64,000 nt of DNA from Paralvinella palmiformis. Lineage: Eukaryota; Annelida; Polychaeta; Terebellida; Alvinellidae. This document shows, piece after piece, positions 21,111-32,252 of the stretch. Under the pieces are notes generated by a model. That model was not told the DNA's origin. It ran no database searches and saw only the letters and a list, made by a program, of their open reading frames with translations. Made by a program: the position numbers and the translations under genes. The stretch spans positions 606,501-670,500 of the forward strand of contig JAODUP010000021.1 in NCBI GenBank assembly GCA_025642065.1, written 5' to 3'. How positions within the stretch are numbered: the first letter of the stretch is position 1; every line of letters begins with the position of its first letter.

Positions 21111-22240
21111 CCATGTGATGTTATTATTATTCGCTGCTGCTGGTTGCTGGTTTACAGCTCGGCGGACTGAAGTTTTTTTGAAGGCCAAATGAGGTTGACC
21201 TATCATCCCACAGCAGCAAGCCAATTTTGACCAGCAACATCCGATTGAGCGCCATTGTTAATGTGTCCTTTCGGGTGGACTGGTTTGCCACTGACGTGTC
21301 TTAAAATTACTGCCAGGTTCTGATAGCTCGCAACTTTCAGTTATCCGTAATGGAGAATAGTCTAATATCTTTACGAGTGCAGCAGGTATCACAAGCTAAA
21401 CTTGTACACTGTATTTTCTCACACTGATGAAACCAACTGATTAAGACAACAGTAGATGGATAATGATGATACCAATTCCATAGTCAGGCTATTCTCAAAG
21501 TACCCTATCATGTCTGTGTTGGATTGCAAATTGATTGAAAAAATTCTGAGAAATGCTTTCAAACAAATTGTCACCCGTTATTTTTTGTAGCAAATGGTGG
21601 TTAATTGATCAGCGTTTACTGATGCATGTACAGAAAAAATAAAAACTTATATGGTCTTAATTTGTTTAATATATAGTAAACTTTATATGTTGATGGAAAC
21701 TTTATTAGTCTCAAAAGTACATGAATAATGTAGCTTGTGAGCAATTATAAAGAGCTGAAATTTGTACGACTGTTACCATAATAAAAAATAACATTTGAAT
21801 TCTTACGCTATTCGTATAGACTTGCCTTACGTGTAATAATAAATATCAGCGGGAAAAGAAATTCCATCCATAGAGTACTGACTTCTTGGGCTTACTCTGT
21901 TTTAAAACATTTAACTTTCAGATAATAAAGCGCCAGAATAGTAGGCAGTCTAGTTGAAGACTTTTGAGAAATTGCTCTTGTATTCATGGTACCCAATAAA
22001 TGAAAAAATAAAACTAGTTTCTAGTAGTACATGGAACCCATCAGTGACATCCATAATGGACTATGAAAAATCCATTTGAAACGATTACGGATTACGATAA
22101 ATTTATTCAGGAATTTCACTATTGCAACCGAAATGTCCTTGATAGACTTCCTAAATAAAGTGTTAATGATTAATATATTTCATTAACAGGATGGTTTTCT
22201 CTGTCAACTAAACTTTGTTAGGATGAATAAGCAGCGCCAG
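21111..22240. other. Intergenic sequence downstream of eIF3g
   Basis: I see no gene here. The 21140-21310 part is less AT-rich and contains CTG-type and GCAGCAAG phrases but no recognisable family. Confidence 0.45.
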
Positions 22241-22490
22241 ATTTATGTATGGGCTGGAGCCCAGGGTTCCCAAGACTAGAGGGGGCCCTCTAGTCTTGGG
22301 GCTCCTGATAAAACTATATAAGAACAGAGGAGGTTTATATGTTTGCAGATTAAATGGGGCTCCTCTGAACCAATTTGAAAGAGTTTAAAGTACTCGGAGT
22401 TGGTCTTTTAAATTCAATGGGCCCCTTAAACGGGCAAATTCTATTAGCCCAACGGCCTCTTCAGGCCTAAATTCGGTCCTGCGTATAAGG
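22240..22490. repeat. G/C-richer segment with a perfect 15-bp-arm palindrome
   Basis: Arms CCCAAGACTAGAGGG (22269-22283) and CCCTCTAGTCTTGGG (22286-22300) are separated by two bases. The surrounding GCGCCAGATTTATGTATGGG and GGGCCCCTTAAACGGGC phrases suggest a decayed DNA element, but I could not delimit it. Confidence 0.6.
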
Positions 22491-22697
22491 TGTCGAGAGT
22501 GTGAGTGTTCAATTATTGGATGATGCTCGGTGGAATAATACATTGTACTCAGTTGGTTTATAGGGATTTATTTTCTCCCAGAATTATTTTTAACTGGATG
22601 TTGTTGGAATAGGAGTCTTTTTTTCCACTGGTATTCATCAGCAGTTTCTGCTTCATAGCACAGTCCGTCCTTGTGTAACAAGTCAACTGCAATTTAC

Positions 22698-22877
22698 AAG
22701 GGTACCTCCGTGGTCTAATCGTAGCTTGGTAGATCACAACCACCCGTTTTTGAATCTCGGCGTTGGCATATCTGAATGGTGTTTAATCTTGGACTTCGCT
22801 TGGTTACCTTTGGATGTCACTCGGTCCATTTAGCCTACCATGTGCACAAAAGTGGCCGTAAAACATCAATCATCATC
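22698..22877 (+). mobile_element. SINE-A copy, diverged head
   Basis: GGTACCTCCGTGGTCTAATC opens the tRNA-like head, TTTGAATCTCGGCG replaces the B box, and the body ends AAACATCAATCATCATC. Flanks ATTTACAAG and ATTTAAGG may be a worn duplication. Confidence 0.8.
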
Positions 22878-22943
22878 TGTCGGATTTAAGGTTTTTTTTT
22901 AGCATTTCTGCTCTAATCACCAAAGATTAACATTTGCTATGAT

Positions 22944-23983
22944 GGGGTTTCCACGCGTCCTGGAAAGCAAATTAATTTTCCAGGTCCTACAATGTCCTTG
23001 AATTTGACAAAATCGGGAAATGTCCTGGAAATAATATTGTATGAGAAAAAATTCCACTTAGAACAAAAAAGCCCGTGAATAAATATATTGTCTATAGAAG
23101 AAAAAGAGTCCCAGTACATAGTTTTGATATTCCATGTTAGTTAAAATTTAAATAAAAGTGGGTGGATCAAACAGCTAGAAGGGGTGAGGAAGATATACAT
23201 TAAAAATGTCAATAATTGATCATGCGTTGAATAAATATGCCAGGGTGACTGAACTACTTTTATTTTATACTTGAGTAGAATTAAAAGTAAACCTCTTCCA
23301 AACTACCTGAGTTAAAGTAAACTTTTAAAATCTACTTGAGTAAAAAGCGAAACTACTTTCTACAAGTAATTGAAGTAAAAGTAGAATATAAAATGTATTG
23401 TAACACTAGCTGGTATATGATAATCACATACACCGTACCCAAGAGCGAACAAAATTAACTGCGTCAACAGACATGTGCTGCCATCTTAAAGTCCATTGCG
23501 CCCACAGACGTGCAGTTGCGCTGCAACCTTCATGTCACTGAAAAATCCCTGATGCTCAAAGTTGGTGTCCGATTAAAAATCTAATTACGACGAATCTTAG
23601 GAAACAGTTGGCTTTAGCTGAAACATTACATTACAAAGTGAGCCTTCAAAAACAAGTTGGCAAAATTATGACGAGTTTTGAATATCAGTGTGCATCAACA
23701 CGTAATACCAAACGTTATCATTCTTACAAAACTTATTCAATACTACACCATATTAAAATATATTTGTTTGCGATAAGCATAAATTCATCAAAGATACACA
23801 TGTTAGTGACAACTTGTAATGATAATTCGCAGCAATTGTACCAATTGTCTCTTAAATCTATAAGTAAGTATGATCGATGTGCTTTTTCACGCATATCTTA
23901 ATTTATTACCTTTAAATCTTGTATACTTTGTCCTGGAAAATGGTAATAAAGTCCTGGAAATGTCATAGAAAATTTAATTTCCA
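22944..23983. mobile_element. Family-D hAT-like repeat split by a later insertion
   Basis: The left part (22944-23240) matches 17206 onward and the right part (about 23890-23983) contains CTTTGTCCTGGAAAATGG. About 650 bp beginning CAGGGTGACTGAAC (23241) separates them. Confidence 0.7.
23241..23888. mobile_element. Insertion inside family D with ACTTGAGTAAAAGT motifs
   Basis: It begins CAGGGTGACTGAACTACTTT and has several self-complementary ACTTGAGTAAAAGT / ACTTTTA segments in its first 170 bp, a subterminal pattern seen in some hAT elements. The right end is not defined and the rest (23420-23888) is unrecognised. Confidence 0.5.
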
Positions 23984-24094
23984 TTGACTGTGTCAACCAT
24001 GTATGAGTAGATTTTGATTTATCTAGGCACAAGTAACATCGGTACAACCCTCACTTTTCAGTCTCAATTATAGGACGCTTTGATTGCCAGATGT

Positions 24095-24330
24095 TTAGAG
24101 CAGTGTCCCAAACCTTCAGGTTAGCGTTTGAATCCTCGCGGGATACCCGTGTTTGTGAGATCCAACTCATCCTGGACATAATGCCATATATATACGTGCA
24201 CTTTCCCTTGCTGATGCCTGGCCGGCCTGGGTCAGTATAGGGTGTTTCATCTTTTACCTCATTATCATTAGAGGTTGGTCGACCCATTTATCCTACTATA
24301 TGTGCATAAAACTTGCTGTAACATCTAAAC
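24095..24330 (+). mobile_element. Strongly diverged SINE-A-like sequence
   Basis: AGCGTTTGAATCCTCGCGGG resembles a B box. Later GGGTGTTTCATCTTTTACCT and GACCCATTTATCCTACTATA match the SINE-A body. The two parts are separated by extra sequence. Confidence 0.5.
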
Positions 24331-24783
24331 ATTTTACAGGAGTATCGGGGAAACAACTATTTGAGATGTAGCCCAATTTTCATCCGATGGTTCAGTACAT
24401 GTCATGCAAGACACACCGACATGTTGTCAGTAATGGTTAATTAATCCGCCCACACGCTTTATCGTAACCAATTACAATAGTCCTTGACCATACACACCGA
24501 GACACGATGTTTCCATTGCATGTGGCTATCTCGTAGCCAATCAAAATGAATCATGGTTAATTACAAACACAAATGTGTGATCTTTCCGATGAGCAGATCA
24601 AATTTGATGGACAAAGTGACAGGAGTATTTATTTATAATGTCTGTAATTAACAAACATCAAAATGATCAATGGCTTCAATCCCATTCCGTATCATTGCGC
24701 ACGGTTATTGAACACAATGGGGGCATAATCACTGATTGCAATCGGGTTATTGAATAATGGTTTAAATTCGGAGGTAAAAGTTA

Positions 24784-24863
24784 CAGCCACTCGAACATAG
24801 AGGCTGTGCCGAATAAGCGACAGCCTGGGGATTCTCCCCGAACAACAAGAACAACAAAACAGT
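24784..24863 (+). mobile_element. 5'-truncated SINE-B, 3' tail only
   Basis: CACTCGAACATAGAGGCTGT, then AAGCGACAGCCTGGGGATTC and an AACAACAAGAACAACAAAAC tail, correspond to the last 80 bp of SINE-B at 4145-4510. Confidence 0.75.
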
Positions 24864-25246
24864 CAGGGGTCTCTACCCCAAACTTCTACAAGACAAGAAG
24901 ACTTGCCATCAGATTCACTTCTATAGCTGTCGAAATAATAACAGATCAGTATGTCAAGTCGAATGGATGTTGCGTATTATGTTTTGTTACAAACAGTATG
25001 CATACATGTCTTTACGATACAAAAATGTGTGACACAGACTATATCACGGACTCGACATTCCAACTTTCAGTTTTATCCGACATATTATCATGTGATAAAC
25101 CTTGTCGCAATAATGGATTTTCTCCGTATACCAATCCCCGTGCAAAATCAAGAACAGATCAATTTCTTCTGATACTATGTATAAAAAGTTTCAGAAATAT
25201 TACGACGACCCGAACTAATGAAATTGTAGTCTTCATTATTTTTAAC
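24864..25246. other. Unassigned sequence with an incidental open frame
   Basis: A 147-codon frame spans 24806-25249 but begins inside the SINE-B tail. It shows no recognisable domain, and no splice signals support a gene. Confidence 0.4.
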
Positions 25247-25440
25247 TGAGGCGTCTACGTGGCTAAGCTGGTAGCATGATCAGTCACAAACCTCCACGAT
25301 TCGGGTTCAAATTCTGGTCTGTGCCTGAAGGGCATTGCATCTTTCATTTCACCTGAAATCATTACTATTGGATGTTGCTTGGCTCGTTCAGCCCCACACG
25401 CGGACAAGTGCAGCTGCTAAACTGAAACAGCAATAAATCA
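25247..25440 (+). mobile_element. Diverged tRNA-derived SINE related to SINE-A
   Basis: AGGCGTCTACGTGGCTAAGC and GCTGGTAGCATG form an A-box region. GGGTTCAAATTC is a B box. The body has GAAGGGCATTGCATCTTTCA and TTGGCTCGTTCAGCC and ends before ACAGCAATAAATCA. Confidence 0.65.
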
Positions 25441-25660
25441 CATTTCCGTTTCTATCGGGACAGCTTCAAAACGATTGACTGCATGCTGATACGATCATCA
25501 CAGAATCAGGGTATAAGCAAGACTGCGTCAAAAATATTGTTCATTCCGGTTGCATGTGACGATCGGTTGTACAATCGTTTAACAAGGACAATCTGTGATC
25601 AGAAATCCAGTTGTTTTCCCTGGATCAGCCAATGGTTATAATCAAATGAGAAGAGGTGAC

Positions 25661-25904
25661 AATGATTGACGTTTTACGGCCACTTTTGTGCACATGGTAG
25701 GCTAAATGGGCCGAGCGACCTCAGAAGGTAATGCAGCGAAGTCAAAGATGAAACACCCTTCAGATATGCCCACGCCAAGAATCGAACTCAGGTGGTAGTT
25801 TGTTTTGTTGTTCGGGGAAAATACCCAGGCTGTCGCTTATTCGGCACAGCCGGTGGTAGTAATCTGTGATCCAAAGCGTTATCAGTTAGACCACGGGGCT
25901 TCCC
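25661..25904 (-). mobile_element. SINE-A copy carrying a nested SINE-B tail
   Basis: This minus-strand SINE-A is flanked by a perfect 12-bp duplication AGAAGAGGTGAC (25649-25660 and 25905-25916). Its head is interrupted at 25800-25851 by a 52-bp insertion. Removing the insertion and one copy of its own duplication restores the family sequence. Confidence 0.9.
25800..25851 (-). mobile_element. 52-bp SINE-B tail nested in SINE-A
   Basis: On the minus strand this is GGCTGTGCCGAATAAGCGAC and the following tail ending in AACAACAAAACAA, the last part of SINE-B. A perfect 9-bp duplication GGTGGTAGT (25791-25799 and 25852-25860) brackets it, which fixes both ends and orientation. Confidence 0.9.
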
Positions 25905-25916
25905 AGAAGAGGTGAC

Positions 25917-26540
25917 GAAAATACTACAGCAGAGGCGCCAACTTCAAAGTGATGTTTGTTTTCATCACCTGTACTGAACAGTTGTGTCTCTTTGATTGTG
26001 TCTTCAGATAATTAGATACAATTACACAGTAGTTCATGTCCAATCTTCCAAGAGGTATTATTTTTCTTCTTTGCTCGAATGCCGTTTGACCGTCGACAGA
26101 CCAATCATATGGAAAAAAATGGTTCTATTTCTGCTCGGCTAAGGAACCCTGCAGCTGCAAAGAAAATTACGGTTATTATTTCTGCTGAGTAAGGGATATT
26201 TTAGGATGTAAAGAATAGGGTTTGCGTCTATTTATGGAAAGACTGCCTTTATTTGCATGTATAAAGTGTGTGCGCGTGAGTATGCGCGTTACATACTAAA
26301 AGTCATTATAGCGTGTTTGGTTTAACATAAAATCTTTAAAATGTTAACAACATGTGGAGAGTAAGTATTATATGTGTCGTGTACTCTTGTACAGTTGGTA
26401 CCACACTGCAATGCACACTTCCAGATTTTCGGATTGAATCTCTGTTTTTCCTGTATATGTCGTATGTTTCACACATCAATAAAATCCTTTGGGGGAATGA
26501 TCGGTTGAATTTCCCCGGAGAGCAGCCGATCAGCTACAGG
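25917..26540. other. Unassigned sequence, no gene seen
   Basis: A local near-repeat of 'atttctgctcggctaagg' and 'atttctgctgagtaaggg' occurs at 26125 and 26178. No recognised family or coding signal was seen. Confidence 0.4.
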
Positions 26541-26672
26541 ACAGCAATCATTCACTCACTGATTATGTGCTAAGTTTGAAGGATATTTCATCTTTCATTT
26601 CACCCCATTGGCTCTAGTCGTTCTTCGTTTCATTCGATCTACCATGCGCACAGAAGTGGCCATAAAATAGCT
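26540..26672 (+). mobile_element. Body fragment of a diverged SINE-A-like element
   Basis: TGAAGGATATTTCATCTTTC, TTCATTCGATCTACCATGCG and CACAGAAGTGGCCATAAAA match the second half of SINE-A. The tRNA-like head is not visible. Confidence 0.6.
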
Positions 26673-26845
26673 AAATTTCTTGAAAACCCAAAATTGAAAA
26701 CCCAAGCCATTAGAATTATAGAATCAAAGGCCTAAATAAAATAAAAATAGTGCAAAAGATCCCATCTAATGTGGAAAAATACGTTCTCATTAAGACTGAA
26801 CTAGGGTGACCAGTCATATGTAGGTCACTGGGTACTCCTGCATGT

Positions 26846-27033
26846 GGATAAACGGATGTTTGACGTCCACTTTTGTCCACAAGGTATGCTAAATGGGCCG
26901 ACAAACTTCCAAAGATTAATGAGACGAAGTGAAAGATGAAACACCATTCAGACATGCCCATGCCGAGATTTGAACTCAAGTGGTTGAGATCTATGACCAA
27001 CCGCGCTACCAATCAGGTCACGGAGACACACCT
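26846..27033 (-). mobile_element. SINE-A copy with 11-bp target duplication
   Basis: The minus-strand element has a diverged head (ATTTGAACTCAAGTGG on the plus strand is the B box in reverse). Flanks CTCCTGCATGT (26835-26845) and CTCTTGCATGT (27034-27044) differ at one position. Confidence 0.82.
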
Positions 27034-27049
27034 CTCTTGCATGTTGAAA

Positions 27050-27925
27050 TAGATTACTAAAAGGCGGCAGTAATTTTTAAATGAGTTTATGCTAACACAA
27101 TCCCTGAAAAGTAGTCGATACTTGGATTTTTCACAAAGTGCTTGTACTTCCCTAGATCCGCTTGATCCGTATGGGTAAAATTTGATATACTTTAGTATAT
27201 ACTAACAACACACAATGTCTGTTTAACATAACACAGTTGTATATCACCTCATAAAGTGAAGCTATAGTACAACGTTAAAAAGTCGAATGTGAGAAGCTCA
27301 GTGCAGAAGGCGCTGAAAATGAAATAATGCGTATAAAAACTACACAAATCTATTGTTTTCAAGGTAAAAATACCGCAGAATTCCATAGAAGATTATATTG
27401 ATAAAAATAGCAGAAAATAAAACAATAACTCGGTAATTGTTTCCGGCTCTCTGCGAGAACATCGTCGTTCATGAACGTTTTATTGCCGGAGCCCCAGTCT
27501 TAAGGTAATCGTTTTTCGTCATAATGTCAAGATGCTGTCATGCGTGAATGACGTCATTTAAAAAAAGACGTTATCAAACCTGGATGCTCGTTGTTCAAAA
27601 GTGTGTGTGTGTGTTTAAGCCGAAGATGTGGATTCACTTGGTGTCACCTTTGCGTTGATGTTTCGGGAACCAGCGAACTATGCCTCCATCTTGATCCCAA
27701 ACATCGTTCGTTGGTTTACCCACCTAAATAAGAATGTTCATGGAGACAAAGAACCATTTGTTCTTCGTAAACTGCACGTGCTTTAGTCTTACTTAGAGAC
27801 CGTGCTACAAAGATATATTTGTTCTTCAAAAACTTACTACCTTACAGACCGTGAAGTTTAAGCTGAAAAGATGACGTTTGATAAGATACAGAGGTTCATC
27901 ACAATCAGGAATCGGATTTCCCCTG
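27050..27925. other. Unassigned intergenic sequence
   Basis: No recognised element was seen. A short GT run lies at about 27602-27612, and a CpG-containing segment (27440-27550) has no coding signal that I can assign. Confidence 0.4.
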
Positions 27926-28119
27926 GTGATGATGATGATGATTGGTGTTTTACGGCCACTTTTGTGCACAAGGTAGGCTAAATGGGCCGAGCGACCTCCA
28001 AAGGTAATGAAGCGAAGTCAAAGATGAAACAACCTTCGGATATGCCCACGCCGAGATTCGAACACGGGTGGTAGTGATCTGTGGTCCAACACGCTACCGC
28101 TAGACCACGGAGGCGCCCC
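27926..28119 (-). mobile_element. SINE-A copy, well preserved
   Basis: The plus strand reads GATGATTGGTGTTTTACGGC, through the family body, to a head GCTACCGCTAGACCACGG and AGGCGCCCC. B and A boxes are intact in reverse. A target duplication is not certain. Confidence 0.85.
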
Positions 28120-28234
28120 GGGATGCCCTCTGGATGTGCCATATATATGTATACTCATTGGAGTTCACCGACTGAACATGTTAAGTCCTCAAATAGCATA
28201 GTTTCTTTACTAATTATAATTCCTGATATTCATT

Positions 28235-28527
28235 TAGCGCCTTATTCAGTTAGATAGCTGCTCTAAGGCGTCTTACAGTATTATTATCCCTGACTCGAGC
28301 CTGTTCCAGTCCAGCACACATCTCAACACCCAGGGAAGGATACAACGCATGCTGCCATTATAGGCGCAGAGCGTTACGCGAACACGTAGCCATCACGTCC
28401 TGTCAGATTCTCATTTTATGGATGAATGAACCAGTAGCCACATGACAGCATTGCAGTTCCGGAGCCTCGAACTCGCGACCCTTTGGTTGTGAGTCATACG
28501 CTCTAACTTACTGCGCCATTACGGCTC
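28235..28527 (-). mobile_element. Third tRNA-derived SINE type (minus strand)
   Basis: In reverse complement the head reads GAGCCGTAATGGCGCAGTAA (A box) and GGTCGCGAGTTCGAGGCTC (B box). The anticodon stem does not pair, so it is not a functional tRNA. The body runs down to about 28235 where ATTTAGCGCCTTATTCAG is found. Confidence 0.6.
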
Positions 28528-28596
28528 TTTCCGTCGCCATTTGAAAACTCACCTTTTCAGACTTGCTTAGCCTTCCTAAGTGTCCACACAATCTGA

Positions 28597-28650
28597 TCAT
28601 TTGTTGGTGAACTTTGCATCGTACATAGACTATGAGCTTGCCCAACACCT
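28597..28650. repeat. Copy of the 54-bp repeat also at 4512
   Basis: TTTGTTGGTGAACTTTGCAT, then CGTAC and a TGAGCTTGCCCAACA segment, corresponds to 4512-4565. Confidence 0.55.
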
Positions 28651-29050
28651 GTAGTAGGCAATAGAAGTTTTGCAATTATTATAGTATACAATTACTACAG
28701 ATACTTGACTTTGTTTTAATTTAAAACTTGAATTAATAGAACCTACTTTAAAAAACCTAAACTAATCTGAATTCTTAAAATATATCGTTTTCTTGCCAAA
28801 TCTATCAATTATTATCATAAAAACAAGATCCTTTTATACAGCCTGAGTATTTTGACATATTTCAAAGGGGCTATGGATCTTGGCATATTATCAAGCATGG
28901 ACTCAGTAATGCCTGTAATAACCAATGAGTACATGTGAAACCAGTAGAGGATTGATGGAACCAAGAATCCTTTGCTTTCTGATCACTAACCACTAAACCT
29001 TTAAATGGCGATGCTGTAATCGACGGTACTATATTTCTTATTTGCCCCCC

Positions 29051-29094
<44 letters not shown>

Positions 29095-29640
29095 AAGGCC
29101 TTATATATTGAACTTACTCATAAGTGAATGTTTGTGTCGTTTTCCTACTTTTTTTCATGACTGAGTAAATCTATCCCAGATCCCAGAGAAGTACAACACA
29201 TACGTTCTTTTAGTTGTGAAGTTTCTTCCAACTGTCCTGACTTATGGAGCTTAAGAACGATAGTAACCGTAAATGGACTCGAGCTCAGGATCTCCGGAGA
29301 GCTGTTTGGCCATTGTATTACCTGAGCTCCCACACACATACCTGGTAGTTATTGCACAGAAAATCAGTGCAGAAGTGATCAATTCCCTGGCTCACGTTGC
29401 TCACTGTCTAATTGTCCATGCACCATACATTGTAAACGCGTGATGTAAACACGCGATGAAATGTGTTAATCGGCAACCTAGCCAATGGGAGGCGGGTCTT
29501 GTAAATTTAATATTACACGGAAGAGATTGTTAATTCTACATATTATTAATTCACGTCGTGGATTTTTTTTGGGGGGGTTCTTTAAGACATTTCCTGATTG
29601 AGAAAACTACTTACAAAGATGCCTAGATCTCAACCAGAAT
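28651..29640. other. Unassigned intergenic DNA with a TA microsatellite
   Basis: A pure TA array lies at about 29053-29092. At 29485-29506 a CCAATGGGAGGCGGG segment combines CCAAT-box and GC-box cores, but no exon can be linked to it. No coding signal was seen. Confidence 0.45.
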
Positions 29641-29880
29641 TTCGGAAATGTAGTTATTACTGCAGCATGCGGCTGACCATCAGGCCATGGAGTCAAAGTC
29701 TAACACTGCCCAAATGTTTCGAATGTATCATCCATCGATAAAAGGCTTCAGCCCAATCGTCACATTTCCATTCCATGGGTTGCAACTGCTCATCCGGTTC
29801 ACCCAGGTGAGGCCAGCGCCGAGGCTGAACAAAGCACTCACTCACTCACTCACTCACTCACTCACTCACTCATAAACTCA
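29640..29880 (+). mobile_element. SINE-T copy with ACTC array
   Basis: The 3' region has TTCACCCAGGTGAGGCCAGC and GCTGAACAAAGCACTC. A run of ACTC units follows directly to about 29875, and degenerate ACTC, CACA and ACGC units continue to about 30050. The start of the element is approximate. Confidence 0.55.
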
Positions 29881-30469
29881 CTCACTCTCTCACTCATAAA
29901 CTCACTCACTCATAAACGCACACACGCACGCACACCCTCACGCACTCACTCACTCATTCCAAATCATACACTCACTCACTCAACCACCCATTCAGTCATT
30001 CACCCAGCCACCATCCGACACACTCACTCGCCCACTCATTCACCCCCAGTGTCACTTGATTCACCGACCTGAATGGCCTCCTATGACCCATTGAATATTC
30101 AGTCTGTTTAGGAGTAATTAGGACATTATTCATTTGCACTTTGTCGACCTAATTACGATTCGTACAATCTAGTATTATCAACAGCTCCCCAGTGTAAATA
30201 TAAAGTCTAGCTCATAATTAACCATAATTCATCGTTAGTTGTTTATGGATGGAGTCAATCAGTCAGCACGTATATGATGTCGGTGGGGAGCCGGTCTGTC
30301 CAAGCTCAGGCCCGTCTATTCGCTAGTTCACGCCACTTTAGCGCAATGCTACAATATGATGCCCGTGGTGCCATTGATTTACGGCCAAGATCGTGTCGTT
30401 CTCGTTCTGAACGTGGCAGCAATTAGTACCGCCCTGTATCAGACCTTCCTCCCGCTCAGCATTTCAAAA

Positions 30470-30570
30470 TGCAGCCGATCTATGGTCGAAGGATGTTTCA
30501 TTTCGCATTTCAGCGCATCAGCATTTAGCCCATTCGTCCTATGCCTGGAAGTGGCCGTAAAACAACAGCT
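30470..30570 (+). mobile_element. Diverged SINE-A body fragment
   Basis: GGTCGAAGGATGTTTCATTT, AGCCCATTCGTCCTATGCC and GAAGTGGCCGTAAAACAACA follow the second half of SINE-A. An AACAAC-type run follows to about 30612. Confidence 0.6.
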
Positions 30571-30992
30571 GCGGGAAGAACAGCAGCAGTAACAACAACA
30601 ACAACAACAACAAAATAATAATAATGACAACAATATTTTACACCAAACTCAACACATATACAATCACTAGGCCCATTGATAGACTGAATGATATACATTT
30701 CAGTACAGTCTCCTTTCATTTTTCCCTTTCGTTATAAACCTTTATCTAGTCCAGATTTATTATTAATTGTGGTGCAGTAGAAACATAAAAGGCCTCATTT
30801 CAAATCCGTCGATAGAACAGCCTTTCGGGTGTTTATCGATTGACTGATGGATGATTCGATGAATAATTCTAAACGCTCCCTCTAATCTGAGCAACTAGAA
30901 ACGGTATACCACCCTGGGAGATGATTACTCCTTGAATTTTACAGGTTTACGCCAGGGAGAAGGAAAACTGGCTGAGGCACATTACATTTTAA

Positions 30993-31106
30993 TGAGTGAG
31001 TGAGTGAGTGAGTGAGTGAGTGAGTGAGTGAGTGAGTGAGTGAGTGAGTGAGTGAGTGAGTGAGTGAGTGAGTGAGTGAGTGAGTGAGTGAGTGAGTGAG
31101 TGAGTA
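30993..31106. repeat. (GAGT)n array, about 28 units
   Basis: An uninterrupted tetranucleotide array, the complement of the ACTC arrays at 29834, 31436 and 32405. The long frames across it (Leu-Thr-His-Ser repeats) are artefacts. Confidence 0.95.
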
Positions 31107-31141
31107 TGATTCAGATTCGAATCCACAACTTCGAGTTTTGC

Positions 31142-31335
31142 ATATGTATGTATGTATGTATGTACGTATGTATGTGTATATGTATGAATATATGTATGTA
31201 CATGTATGCATTTATGTACATGTATGTAGTATGTATGTATGTATGTATGTATCTATGTACATACGTACGTACGTACGTACGTACATGTATGTATGTATGT
31301 ATGTATGTATGTACGTACGCATGTATATACGTGTG
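31142..31335. repeat. (ATGT/ACGT)n degenerate tetranucleotide array
   Basis: TATG and TACG units alternate, including a run of five ACGT units at about 31264-31283. Its Tyr-Val-Cys-Met frames are not genes. Confidence 0.92.
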
Positions 31336-31353
31336 TAGTACTAGCTGTATATG

Positions 31354-31610
31354 TGGGATGTTTCAACCAGTTGGCCTCATTTCCCTATGGAGTATTTCTT
31401 CAGAGCCGTATCTTCCAGGTGTGACCCAAAATAAAGCACTCACTCACTCACTCACTCACTCACTCACTCACTCACTCACTCACTCACTCACTCACTCACC
31501 ACCACTCACTCACTCACTCACTCAATTCACTCACTCAATTCACTCACTCAATTCACTCACTCACTCACTCACTCAATTCACTCACTCACTCACTCACTCA
31601 CTCACTATAC
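31354..31610 (+). mobile_element. SINE-T 3' end with long ACTC array
   Basis: TTCCAGGTGTGACCCAAAAT and AAAGCACTC lead directly into about 170 bp of ACTC units with AATTCACTC interruptions. Confidence 0.6.
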
Positions 31611-31640
31611 ACATACGCGTACATTCCTATGGAAATCAGG

Positions 31641-31802
31641 TGCTCCTGTAGAACAGTGATTAGAGCGCTACTCCATAAATGTTGAGGTAAGGTTTCGAAT
31701 CGAATCAAGTTACCTCTATTGGTGGAATGTTTTCCCGCACAGATTCCCCCTCCCCCGCCCAATGGCGATATGTTCCAGGTGTTGACAGAATCTAGGCTAA
31801 AT
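31641..31802 (+). mobile_element. tRNA-like SINE head with SINE-T-like end, no array
   Basis: GTGCTCCTGTAGAACAGTGA and TTAGAGCGC form an A-box-like region; GGTTTCGAATCGAATC is B-box-like. TGTTCCAGGTGTTGACAGAA near 31765 resembles the SINE-T 3' end, but no ACTC run follows. Confidence 0.5.
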
Positions 31803-31909
31803 GAGCAGCAAGCCGGGAAAAAAGCAAATAAACGGGTCGAAGCTAATTTTTACTAATGGATGAAACACCTCCCGGACACGAGCAGATTTGAGAGTCGATC
31901 CAACAACCT

Positions 31910-32045
31910 GGAGATGTCTAGTGTAGTGCGAGCTACTGGCCGCATCGCCGGAGCGACACGGGTGAAACCAAACCGTTGCCATGGTGACGGCGATACAAAA
32001 GCCCTCGCGAGGTCTGCCGCCAGCAATCAGCAGCTAGACATCTCC
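31910..32045. repeat. 136-bp segment bounded by 12-bp inverted repeats, holding an X-box
   Basis: GGAGATGTCTAG (31910-31921) and CTAGACATCTCC (32034-32045) are perfect inverted repeats. The interior is CpG-rich compared with its surroundings and includes GTTGCCATGGTGAC at 31975-31988. It may be a small MITE or a promoter fragment. Confidence 0.65.
31975..31988. promoter_or_regulatory. Candidate RFX X-box
   Basis: GTTGCC-AT-GGTGAC closely fits the X-box, two half sites with a two-base spacer, bound by RFX factors that control ciliary genes. No gene can be tied to it in this window, so its function is only inferred. Confidence 0.45.
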
Positions 32046-32252
32046 TAGAAGGTCAGCCGGTCCAGATGCCTAGACCACTTATAGTACTCGCCCCCAGATT
32101 GTATTCATGTGAGAACTGTCACTCGCACCGAATGATAATTGTCGTCAATAGACGATCGTCTTGTGTCGTTGTTTGCGTTCGTTGTCTAAATAAACCATGG
32201 CTATTGTCTTCTGCCGAACGTATTCATTAATTCATATCTACTTAGAACCGCG

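Noticed and set aside
24806..25249. 147-codon frame as a gene
   Set aside because: It begins inside the SINE-B tail and has no recognisable domain or splice support.
28437..28527. Possible functional tRNA gene
   Set aside because: A and B boxes are present, but the anticodon stem does not pair, and a SINE-like body follows.
29485..29506. Promoter based on CCAAT and GC boxes
   Set aside because: No exon, donor or CpG-rich context is associated with it, so the match alone is too weak.
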